Positions 19,179-26,912 of a DNA stretch of 64,000 nucleotides are shown here, in pieces (position 1 is the stretch's first letter; every line of letters begins with the position of its first letter). Origin of the DNA: Paraburkholderia sp. HP33-1. Its GTDB lineage: Bacteria > Pseudomonadota > Gammaproteobacteria > Burkholderiales > Burkholderiaceae. The notes under the pieces were generated by a model. The model was not told where the DNA came from. It saw only the letters and a program-made list of their open reading frames with translations, and searched no databases. The DNA lies in NCBI RefSeq assembly GCF_021390595.1, contig NZ_JAJEJR010000001.1:2170001-2234000 (forward strand), in the 5' to 3' direction. Both the position numbers and the translations under genes were made by a program.

Positions 19179-19194
19179 AGCATATAGTGTGCCA
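19179..19194 (-). promoter_or_regulatory. Sigma-54 promoter of glnA
   Basis: On the minus strand TGGCAC-N5-ATGCT, with the invariant GG and GC doublets at the correct spacing (10 bp between them). It lies about 134-149 bp upstream of the glnA ATG and would start transcription near 19167. Confidence 0.8.
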
Positions 19195-19304
19195 CCTCTA
19201 GGGCCCGGATACGCCAATCACGCGCACACCGTTACTGCGCTTACGTTTGCGGGCCGCGCGCACAACGCGGGCGAATTTGCGAACAAACGTGCGGGCATCG
19301 TAAC

Positions 19305-19319
19305 GCACCAGTTTCGTGC
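19305..19319. promoter_or_regulatory. Candidate NtrC enhancer site 1
   Basis: GCAC-N7-GTGC (GCACCAGTTTCGTGC), matching the NtrC half-site spacing of the E. coli glnA enhancers. It is centred about 145 bp upstream of the predicted sigma-54 transcription start. Confidence 0.65.
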
Positions 19320-19352
19320 ATTCACCGCTTTGGAAATCACCATACTTTTCAT

Positions 19353-19389
19353 TTTGGTGCATCTCGAACAAAATGCACCAAAATTGCGC
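19353..19389. promoter_or_regulatory. Candidate NtrC enhancer site 2 inside a large inverted repeat
   Basis: GCAC-N7-GCGC (19375-19389) deviates from the NtrC pattern by one base. Its left half is also one arm of a perfect inverted repeat, TTTTGGTGCAT-N10-ATGCACCAAAA, providing an additional GGTGCA half-site. Centres of sites 1 and 2 are about 70 bp apart. The rest of the 456-bp gap between glnA and the rhodanese gene carries no gene. Confidence 0.5.
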
Positions 19390-19502
19390 GTAAAGGTCTG
19401 CGCCGCGTCCGGCGACTAGCCGGCGTCGTCCAGTCTACACACATCTGCTCGGCGCCTGCCGCGCGCTAAAATAATCATTTGGTCCGAAGGAGATTGACGC
19501 TC

Positions 19503-19967
19503 ATGAGCACGCTCGAACAGCTTTACGCGCAGGCGGACGCCCGCCGCACCGAGAACCAGTTGCCCTACGCGGGCGCGGTATCGCCGGCCGAGGCGTTCGA
19601 ACTGCTGGAACTCGATGCGCGCACGCGTCTCGTCGACGTGCGTACCCGCGCCGAGCTCGACTGGGTCGGCCGGCCGGCGGTCGGTGATGGACAATATGCA
19701 CACGTCGAATGGACGCGCTATCCGGGCGCGGTGCCCAATCAGGAGTTCATGCAGCAACTCGCGCAGGTGGCGACGCCCGACACGCCGGTGCTGTTCCTGT
19801 GCCGCAGCGCCGCGCGCTCGAAGCTCGCCGCGATCGCCGCGACCCAGGCCGGCTTCACGAAGGCGTATGACCTGCTGGAAGGCTTCGAAGGCGACAAGGA
19901 CGGCCAGGGGCATCGGAAGACGGTGTCGGGATGGTGTTTTCGCGGCTTGCCGTGGATCGGCGCCTGA
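19503..19967 (+). CDS. Rhodanese-like sulfurtransferase domain protein
   Basis: Single-domain rhodanese of 154 residues, cytoplasmic. The active-site loop is CRSAARS with catalytic Cys100, and the N-terminal half carries LVDVRTRAELDWVG, both typical. The likely role is transfer of sulfane sulfur; substrate unknown. The ATG at 19503 is chosen because of the AAGGAG ribosome site about 10 bases upstream; an upstream GTG in the same frame has no such site. It is a lone gene divergent from glnA and convergent with the CinA-like gene. Confidence 0.85.
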   Translation: MSTLEQLYAQADARRTENQLPYAGAVSPAEAFELLELDARTRLVDVRTRAELDWVGRPAVGDGQYAHVEWTRYPGAVPNQEFMQQLAQVATPDTPVLFLCRSAARSKLAAIAATQAGFTKAYDLLEGFEGDKDGQGHRKTVSGWCFRGLPWIGA

Positions 19968-20130
19968 TGGAGGGTGGGCGCACTGCCTCCACGTGCGCAA
20001 GCCCGTGGAGCGTGGCTGAAGCAAGCTAACCAGAACGGGACGCGCCGACCACACATTGATTGCATCGTCGGCGCGGGGTGTGACACAGCGATGTCGCGGC
20101 TCGCGGCAGGCGGGCCCCATCATTGAGCAC

Positions 20131-20967
20131 TCAGCTTCGCGGCTTACCCGTGGCCGCCGCTGCTTCAGGCTCGACGATATCGCCGCCGAGCAGATGCACT
20201 CCCTCGCGCAGCTTCACGAACGCGGCGGCGACGGCTTCCGGCTCACCCTTCACGCCGAGATCGATGTGATGCCGCGCATACACGCCGCCGCGCTCCGCAT
20301 CGCCGACACTCGGCAGACTGAAGACCCGCACGCCCGGAAAATCGCGCTCGATTTTCTCCATCAGCGGCGTCACACGCGACTCCGGCAACTCGAACACCAG
20401 CAGTGACTTTTCTGCGTGCGGCGTCGAGTGATGCAGATGCGCGTACTGCGTATCGAGCACCCACTCGATCATCGGCCAGGCCATCACCGGGAAACCCGGC
20501 ACGAAATGGTGCTGGCGGATCGAAAAGCCCGGAATCTTGTTGTAGCCGTTCGGAATGATCTCGGCGCCCTGCGGGTACGTGCCCATATTCAGGCGATGCC
20601 GGTTTTCGGGCGAGTTCAGATCGAGCGGCGCGGGTGCGTTCGCCGGATACATGTCGCGGATGCGCTCCTGGATCAACTTCGCGGCCTGCGGATGCAGTCC
20701 GAGCGGCACGCCGAGCGCGGCCGCCGCGCACTGGCGCGTGTGGTCATCCGGCGTCGCGCCGATGCCGCCCGTCGAAAAGACGATGTCGCCCGACGCGAAC
20801 GTGCGCCGCAGCGTCGCCGTGATGCGCTCAGGATCGTCGCCGATATACTCCGCCCAGCCGAGCGACAGCCCGCGCGCGCCGAGCAACTCGATGACCTTCG
20901 GCAGATGCTTGTCGACGCGTCTGCCCGACAGGATTTCATCGCCGATGATGATGACGCCAAATGCCAT
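20131..20967 (-). CDS. CinA-like molybdopterin-binding domain protein
   Basis: Protein of 278 residues with an N-terminal MoCF-biosynthesis/CinA fold: IIIGDEILSGRRVDKH, the GDDPERI segment and FSTGGIGATPDDHT. The C-terminal half lacks the CinA nicotinamide-deamidase domain. CinA N-domains act in pyridine-nucleotide metabolism (ADP-ribose pyrophosphatase), and MoCF domains bind molybdopterin; which applies here is not decidable. It begins 19 bp after the EI24 gene stop and is probably co-transcribed with it. Confidence 0.75.
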   Translation of the reverse strand: MAFGVIIIGDEILSGRRVDKHLPKVIELLGARGLSLGWAEYIGDDPERITATLRRTFASGDIVFSTGGIGATPDDHTRQCAAAALGVPLGLHPQAAKLIQERIRDMYPANAPAPLDLNSPENRHRLNMGTYPQGAEIIPNGYNKIPGFSIRQHHFVPGFPVMAWPMIEWVLDTQYAHLHHSTPHAEKSLLVFELPESRVTPLMEKIERDFPGVRVFSLPSVGDAERGGVYARHHIDLGVKGEPEAVAAAFVKLREGVHLLGGDIVEPEAAAATGKPRS

Positions 20968-20986
20968 TGCCGCCTCTTTCGTTTGA

Positions 20987-21820
20987 TCAGTAGGGAACCG
21001 GCGCGACCTCGCGCGCGCCGCCAGGCGCTTCCGCCCGCATACGCTGTAACGCGCGCAGGCAGTAGTAGCCGAACCATAGCGCCGAGAACACGAGAATGAA
21101 CGCGTAAATCCAGATCGTCACGGTCGTGATCACCGGGAACAGCACAATCAGCCATACCGACGACGCCCACAGCAGCGTCGGCACCGAACCCAGCAGGCCG
21201 CTCACGATGCCGATCATCAGCAGCGGCAGCCGATGGCGCCGCACGAGTTCGCGCCGTTCGTCACGCGTCGCATGCAACGCGAGCGCGTCGTAGGTCATCA
21301 GGCGATACGTGAGCCAGCCCCACAGCAGCGGCGGAATCAGCGCGAAGAACGGCGGCACGAGCCACAGCGGCAATGTGACGATCAGCATCACGAGACACAG
21401 CAGCGTGGCCCATAGCGCCTGACCGAGGCTACCGTACCACGTTCCGCCGCGCCGCATCTCGAGCTCGGCGAACTGGCGCGCCGCGAGAAAGCGGATCACG
21501 GCCGGCATCGACAGCATGGCGATCAGCAGCAGCACCGTGACGACGATCAGCGGAATCGCCACCGCGATCACGATGAACGGCGCGATGACTGCATGCAGCG
21601 CCGAAAAACCGAGCCGGTCGAACAGATGGTAAAGCGTGGCGGTGAAAGACCAGTCGTCGAGCCACATGCGGGTCGTGCCGGTCAGTGTCTGCCAGAAGAA
21701 CCACAGGAGCACGCCCCAACCGACGGTCGCGACGATAAAAGGTTTGAAGGTGAGCCAGAGCATGCGCGGATGCAACGCGCTTGCGAGCGCGCGCCCGAAC
21801 GAGCGCAACAGATCATTCAT
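20987..21820 (-). CDS. EI24-domain integral membrane protein
   Basis: Inner-membrane protein of about 277 residues with about five hydrophobic segments, including LTFKPFIVATVGWGVLLWFF near the N terminus and a C-terminal LFPVITTVTIWIYAFILVFS. The architecture resembles EI24/CysZ-like membrane proteins; E. coli CysZ imports sulfate, but the function here is unproven. The ATG at 21820 (MNDLLRSFGRAL) is preferred over an upstream in-frame start at 21916 because the extra residues are not family-like. It precedes the CinA-like gene by 19 bp. Confidence 0.7.
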   Translation of the reverse strand: MNDLLRSFGRALASALHPRMLWLTFKPFIVATVGWGVLLWFFWQTLTGTTRMWLDDWSFTATLYHLFDRLGFSALHAVIAPFIVIAVAIPLIVVTVLLLIAMLSMPAVIRFLAARQFAELEMRRGGTWYGSLGQALWATLLCLVMLIVTLPLWLVPPFFALIPPLLWGWLTYRLMTYDALALHATRDERRELVRRHRLPLLMIGIVSGLLGSVPTLLWASSVWLIVLFPVITTVTIWIYAFILVFSALWFGYYCLRALQRMRAEAPGGAREVAPVPY

Positions 21821-21994
21821 GCGAGCCAGTGCCTGCGAACGAAACGATGGAAGGGAAATCGCGCCGCGCGCCGGCCAGGCATGCTGGGGCACTGGGGCGT
21901 GCGCACGAACGTGCACAGCATAAACCAGGGGACGCGCCGCCCGCAGAAGTGGGCGGCGCGGCAGAGTGCGTGCTCGAATGGACTCGGAATGGAC

Positions 21995-22993
21995 TCAAAC
22001 GGCGGCAGTGTCGTTGCCGGGTGCGGGGCGCTTCGGCACGAGGCGCTGCGCGATCCGGACGAACGCGAACCAGTGCTGCGCCCAGAAACCCTCGCCATAG
22101 CGACGGCCTGCGAGCTGATCGCTGATACCGGTCGGCTCCAGGTCGCGGTTCCACGACACGCTGCGGAACATCATGTCCCACCACGGGAACAGCACGCCGA
22201 AATTGCAGCCGTATTTGAGCCCTTCATGCCCATAGCCGATCGCGTGGTGACGGCGGTGGAAGGTCGGGCTGACGAGCAAGCGCTCGCCGAGCCAACCGTA
22301 GTACAGGCGGATGTTCGCGTGCTGCACACTTTGCGCGAGGTTCGTGATCGCAACGAGCACGACGAACTGCGACGGCTGCACACCGATCACGAGCGCGATC
22401 ACCGCGAAAAACGACGCCTGCAGCAGATCGTCGAGCAGATGGTTACGATCGTCGGACCACAACGACATCTGCTGCTGACTATGGTGTACCGCATGCAACT
22501 CCCACCACACGCCGATACGGTGCTGCCAGCGGTGATACCAGTAGGCGGCGAAATCGAGCACGAGCAGATACATGACGAACGTGACGAGCGGCCGCGTGGT
22601 CACGCCGGGCCACAGGTTGTCGAAGTTCAGGTTCGCGATGCCGTGCAGCCGCAACCAGCCTTGCACGTTGTCGAAGAACGGCTGGAGCGCGAAGAAGAAA
22701 AACAGATTCAGAATGCCGAGCTTGGCGATCCACGTGTACAGCACGTCGACGCGCACCGCCTTGCGGTTCTCCCATTGCTCGACCGGGCGCAGCGCCTCGA
22801 GCGGTCGCAGGATCGCGTACATGGCGAGCACCTCGAGCACACCGACGATGACCCAGTACAGGCTGTCGTAGGTGTCCTCGTCGTAGTCCATCAGGTTGAG
22901 ATGGAACAGCAGCGGCTGCACCACGTCGACGTACAGCCAGGTCTGCACGGCTGAAACGAAGCTGTCGAGTGACGAGAAAATCACATGGAACAT
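21995..22993 (-). CDS. Sterol desaturase / fatty-acid hydroxylase family protein
   Basis: Membrane di-iron oxygenase candidate of 332 residues. Several hydrophobic segments surround the histidine clusters: His154/His158 in HRWQH, His167/His170/His171 in HAVHH, His225 in QHANI, and His246/His249/His250 in HRRHH. These eight-histidine motifs bind two irons in fatty-acid hydroxylase superfamily enzymes, which hydroxylate or desaturate lipid substrates. The substrate here is unknown. The gene follows the secreted beta-propeller gene by 59 bp on the same strand, suggesting a two-gene operon. Confidence 0.88.
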   Translation of the reverse strand: MFHVIFSSLDSFVSAVQTWLYVDVVQPLLFHLNLMDYDEDTYDSLYWVIVGVLEVLAMYAILRPLEALRPVEQWENRKAVRVDVLYTWIAKLGILNLFFFFALQPFFDNVQGWLRLHGIANLNFDNLWPGVTTRPLVTFVMYLLVLDFAAYWYHRWQHRIGVWWELHAVHHSQQQMSLWSDDRNHLLDDLLQASFFAVIALVIGVQPSQFVVLVAITNLAQSVQHANIRLYYGWLGERLLVSPTFHRRHHAIGYGHEGLKYGCNFGVLFPWWDMMFRSVSWNRDLEPTGISDQLAGRRYGEGFWAQHWFAFVRIAQRLVPKRPAPGNDTAAV

Positions 22994-23052
22994 GATGCTG
23001 GCCTGGTTACTTCATCCTTGATGGCTCACTCGGGCACCCTGCCCTGTCGCTC

Positions 23053-24072
23053 TCAGGCACCGTTCGGCGCCGTGACCGGCGCGCGATCGAAGAAATAGAT
23101 GCCGTGCGGCGAGCGGCCCACCGCAATCGTCTGGATCAGCTTGTGCGTATTGAGGTCGATGACGCCGATATGCTTCGCAAAGCGGAAGGTCACCCACAGA
23201 TAGCGTTTGTCGGCGGAGAGTTCCATGTCATCCGGTCCCGGCATCAGACCGGTGATGTCGCCGACGTTGGTGAGCGCGTCTTCGTCGATGATGCTGATCG
23301 TGCTGGCCACCCGGTTCGACACCGCGACATGCTTGCCGTCGGCGAGCGAGCGGAAGTTGTGTGCGCCCTTGCCCGTGTGAATCGTCTTGACGACCTTCTG
23401 GTTGCGCCAGTCGACGACGGCGACGTAGTCCTCACCGGTCATGCCGACGAGCAGGTACTTTTCGCCCGGCGTCATCCACAAACCCGCGGGCACCTTGCCG
23501 ACCTTCATCTTCCATTTGACGGTTTGCGTGGGCAGGTCGATCGCGGCGAGCTCACCCGAGACCTGCAGCGTGACGAACACGGTCCTGCTGTCGTTCGAGA
23601 ACGCCATGTGGCTCGGCATCACAGCGAGCGGCAGCCGCGCGGCCAGCGTCATCTGGTTTCTCTGGCCGTCGTAGTGATAGATGTCGAGGCGATCGAGCCG
23701 CAGACCCGTCGTGACGAGCCACTTGCGATCCGGCGAAAAACCGATCTGATAGGGATCTTCGATGTTCTCGACCCAGTGCTGCACGTGACCCGTTTTCGGA
23801 TCGACGAACATCAGGCTGTTCGACACCGAATTGGCGACGATCAGCGAAGAATTGTCCGGCGTGGCCATCAGGTGATGCGGCTCCTTGCCCGTGGGCACGG
23901 TACCGACGACCTGGCGGCTATTCTCGTCGATCAGGCTCAGCGTGGCTTCGGCGGAATTGAGCACGATCACGTTATCGGCGTGCGCGGCCGGAGAAAAAAA
24001 GCCTGCGGCGGCAACCAGCGCCGCGGTCGCGGCGAACGTGGCAGTCAAGCCGGGAAGAATAAATTTACGCAT
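23053..24072 (-). CDS. Secreted YVTN-type beta-propeller protein (YncE-like)
   Basis: Protein of 339 residues with an N-terminal signal peptide (MRKFILPGLTA... ending AHA before Asp-Asn), exported to the periplasm. The rest consists of repeated blades with motifs such as VVGTVPTGKEPHHLM, VVKTIHTGKGAHNF and LIQTIAVGRSPHGIYF, the YVTN/YncE seven-blade pattern. YncE-like proteins bind ligands or DNA; no catalytic residues are evident. The frame stays open 84 codons upstream, but those residues are not propeller-like and the signal peptide fixes the start at 24072. Probably co-transcribed with the sterol-desaturase-family gene. Confidence 0.85.
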   Translation of the reverse strand: MRKFILPGLTATFAATAALVAAAGFFSPAAHADNVIVLNSAEATLSLIDENSRQVVGTVPTGKEPHHLMATPDNSSLIVANSVSNSLMFVDPKTGHVQHWVENIEDPYQIGFSPDRKWLVTTGLRLDRLDIYHYDGQRNQMTLAARLPLAVMPSHMAFSNDSRTVFVTLQVSGELAAIDLPTQTVKWKMKVGKVPAGLWMTPGEKYLLVGMTGEDYVAVVDWRNQKVVKTIHTGKGAHNFRSLADGKHVAVSNRVASTISIIDEDALTNVGDITGLMPGPDDMELSADKRYLWVTFRFAKHIGVIDLNTHKLIQTIAVGRSPHGIYFFDRAPVTAPNGA

Positions 24073-24646
24073 GGAAGCTCGCTTCGGAGAATAGCCGTGA
24101 TTGTAGAACGTTTGCCGGTCCGGGCGGTTGACGCAAGTCACTTTGCGACGACCGGAAAATGGGGGGCGCGATGAAGCATTGCGGCGCGGGGGATTGTTCG
24201 TCTGCCGCGCCCCGTTCATGTTCGTGCCGCACGTTTTCGAATGAGGAATCAATGTGCTCTCCGTGTCAGCATCAATCAGGCACCGGTCACCCGTTAAAAT
24301 CGCGCAGATCGCCATCTGAAACAATAGGAATATTCCTTTTTCATTATCAATAAAAATCCTCCCGTATTAATATATTTTTTAGCCCGTTTGAATTTCGGAG
24401 TTCTCTGATATCTGAATTGCGCGTCGAGATCGGAGAATTCACCTTACGCGCCGCCCCAACAGTGCAGGCTCCACGAAATTCGGCCGTATAGCGCTGAGGC
24501 CGCTGCGTGTTCGACTCAATAACGCAAGCATCAATAACGACTGGCGTTTTTGTGTTTTCCAAACCTCAAACCCATCCAGACAATAACATCTCGTTAATGT
24601 CGGATTACGCGCTGCGTGCCACTAAAATAATGCGGAGGCCTTTTAA
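24073..24646. other. AT-rich intergenic region before the adhesin gene
   Basis: About 570 bp without a convincing gene. From about 24320 it is unusually AT-rich for this window, with runs such as ATTAATATATTTTTT near 24365-24380. Small open frames here lack ribosome sites or recognisable content. A GGAGG ribosome site at 24634-24638 precedes the adhesin start. The composition is typical of horizontally acquired or silenced surface-protein loci. Confidence 0.5.
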
Positions 24647-26863
24647 TTGACGAACAAGAATATTTCTATAATTTCCCGTGCGGTCCGAAGCACCGCCGGC
24701 GTTTCTATAGCGGCGGCGGCGCTTTACGTCACGCAAGCGAGCGGCGCTGGGTTCGATTCCATTGAGGTAGGCACGGCCAGCGCGCCCGGCGACGTCGCGG
24801 TCGCGATAGGTGCAGAGGCCGCAGCAAGCGGTGACTCATCGCTGGCGGTCGGCTGGCAGGCGAACGCACAAAACGACGGCGCGATCGCGGTGGGCGCGAA
24901 CGCCGCGGCACAAGGCGATGGCGCCGTCACCATAGGACCCTCCTCTTCCGCGCAAGGCGAAGGCGCGAGCGCCTTCGGGTTCTTTGCGAGTGCGCAAGCG
25001 CAACGCGCGACCGCAATCGGCCTGAACGCATCGGCGCTCGGCGTCGACTCCGTCGCAACAGGCTCTGGTTCAATCGCGGCGAACTCGGCCGCATCCGCGT
25101 TCGGCGCTCTGTCCACGGCAACCAGCGTCGGATCGACCGCGCTCGGGTATGTCGCGCAAGCCGGCGCCACCAACGCCCTCGCCGCCGGAGCATGGGCCTC
25201 GGCGCTGGCGGACTCGGGCGTCGCGCTTGGCAGCAATGCCCTCGTCAGCGGCCTCGGCGCCATCGCGCTCGGCGCAGCCGCACAGGCGAGCGGCGCCTAC
25301 GCAAGCGCAATCGGTTTTGGCGCAACGGCCGCGGGCGCCGGGGCGATCGCACTCGGCAACAACGCGAACGCGAGCGCCGACAATAGCGTCGCGTTGGGCG
25401 CCCATTCCAGCACCACGGCCGACCTCTCGCAAAGCGCGTTTGCGCCCGCGGGAACGGGTGTCACGCCGATTGCGGCCGCCAGCCCGACAGGCGAAGTCTC
25501 GCTCGGCTCGGCGAATAACGAGCGTCGCTTGACGAACGTCGCCGCGGGCGCGGCGCCCACCGACGCGGTCAACGTGAGCCAGTTGAGCGCAGTCGACGGA
25601 AAGGTCGATGCACTTGCTCAAAGCGGCGCGCTGCATTACTTCAGCGCCTACGACGCGTTCGACGGCTCCAACGACGCGCTCGCTGATGGCACACATGCGC
25701 TCGCCGCGGGCAGCAATGCCAGCGCGACGGGCACTGACGCAACTGCGTTCGGCACGAGCGCCAGCGCGAACGCAACGGGCTCGACCGCGATTGGCGCGGG
25801 TGCCGTCGCGGCCGCCGATAGCGCACTGTCGATCGGTTACAACGCGAGCGCGCTAGCTGCAAATTCCGTCGCGCTTGGCCAAGGCTCGATCGCCGATCGC
25901 GCGGGCACCGTGTCGGTCGGTTCAGCAGGCAACGCGCGCCAGATTACCAACGTAGCGGCCGGCACTGCCGACACCGACGCCGTCAACGTCGCCCAGCTGA
26001 AAGCCTTGAGCGACCAGAGCAGCGCGACCGCAGCGAAGCTCGACGGCGCGCTCATGTACGACACGAACGCGGACGGCAGCATCAACCGGAACAGCGTGAC
26101 GCTCGGTGGCGATTCAACTGAGGGCACCGTCATCCATAACGTCGCGAACGGTGTGCTGGCGTCCGACGCGGTCAATCTCGCCCAGTTGAACGCGGCGCTC
26201 GAGGGTGCAATCAATAACGCGGCGATCGGCTCGGCTAGCGCGTTGTTCACTGCGGCTGGCGATAACGCGACTGAAAGCGCGCAGGCGTCGGGCTCGCACG
26301 CGATTGCGGCCGGAGCGAACGCGCAGGCGAGCGGCGCAAACGCCGTTGCCACCGGAGCGAATGCCGTTGCCAGCGGCAACAACGCCACGGCGCTTGGCTC
26401 CGCAGCCAACGCGAGCGCCGACAACTCAGTAGCGTTAGGCCAAGGCTCGATCGCGGACCGCGCGAACACCGTGTCGGTCGGCACAGCAGGCCAGGAGCGC
26501 CAGATCACCAACGTCGCGGCCGGCGTGCGAGCCACCGACGCGGTCAACGTCAATCAGTTGCAGCAAGGCATGAGTGGCGCGATCAGCGAGGCGAATCGTT
26601 ATACCGACGACCAGATCCGCTCGGCCCGCCGGGATAGCTATGGCGGCACGGCATCGGCGCTCGCGATGGCCGGCTTGCCGCAAGCAGTCCTGCCGGGACA
26701 CGGCATGGTCGCCATGGCAGGCGGCACGTACGGCGGTCAATCGGCACTCGCGATCAGCGTGTCGCAGTTATCGGACACCGGCAAGTGGATCTACAAGGTC
26801 CAGGGCAGCACAGACTCGCGCGGGCAGTTCGGCGCCTCGATCGGAGCGGGGATGCATTGGTGA
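24647..26863 (+). CDS. Trimeric autotransporter adhesin (YadA/Hia type)
   Basis: Surface adhesin of 738 residues. An N-terminal signal-like segment (about 1-34) is followed by YadA-head repeats of the type AxAxGxxAxAxGxxS over most of the protein. Four neck motifs are visible, such as NVAAGAAPTDAVNVSQL and NVAAGVRATDAVNVNQL. The C-terminal 70-80 residues form the outer-membrane anchor (ALAMAGLPQAVLPGHGMV ... ASIGAGMHW, ending in an aromatic residue as outer-membrane barrels do). Each trimer would make one 12-strand barrel exporting its own stalk. Translation starts at a TTG, supported by GGAGG eight bases upstream; no ATG lies nearby. The first codons are AT-rich, unlike the rest of the gene. 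Confidence 0.9.
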   Translation: MTNKNISIISRAVRSTAGVSIAAAALYVTQASGAGFDSIEVGTASAPGDVAVAIGAEAAASGDSSLAVGWQANAQNDGAIAVGANAAAQGDGAVTIGPSSSAQGEGASAFGFFASAQAQRATAIGLNASALGVDSVATGSGSIAANSAASAFGALSTATSVGSTALGYVAQAGATNALAAGAWASALADSGVALGSNALVSGLGAIALGAAAQASGAYASAIGFGATAAGAGAIALGNNANASADNSVALGAHSSTTADLSQSAFAPAGTGVTPIAAASPTGEVSLGSANNERRLTNVAAGAAPTDAVNVSQLSAVDGKVDALAQSGALHYFSAYDAFDGSNDALADGTHALAAGSNASATGTDATAFGTSASANATGSTAIGAGAVAAADSALSIGYNASALAANSVALGQGSIADRAGTVSVGSAGNARQITNVAAGTADTDAVNVAQLKALSDQSSATAAKLDGALMYDTNADGSINRNSVTLGGDSTEGTVIHNVANGVLASDAVNLAQLNAALEGAINNAAIGSASALFTAAGDNATESAQASGSHAIAAGANAQASGANAVATGANAVASGNNATALGSAANASADNSVALGQGSIADRANTVSVGTAGQERQITNVAAGVRATDAVNVNQLQQGMSGAISEANRYTDDQIRSARRDSYGGTASALAMAGLPQAVLPGHGMVAMAGGTYGGQSALAISVSQLSDTGKWIYKVQGSTDSRGQFGASIGAGMHW

Positions 26864-26912
26864 AATCGGTTCGAGCCATCGTGTCCGGCGTCCGCGAGCG
26901 AGCGCCCTGGCT

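Noticed and set aside
19189..19419. 76-residue plus-strand frame upstream of glnA
   Set aside because: Overlaps the NtrC and sigma-54 sites, no ribosome site, no family similarity.
24347..24562. 71-residue minus-strand frame before the adhesin
   Set aside because: TTG start, weak ribosome site and composition explained by AT-rich intergenic DNA.
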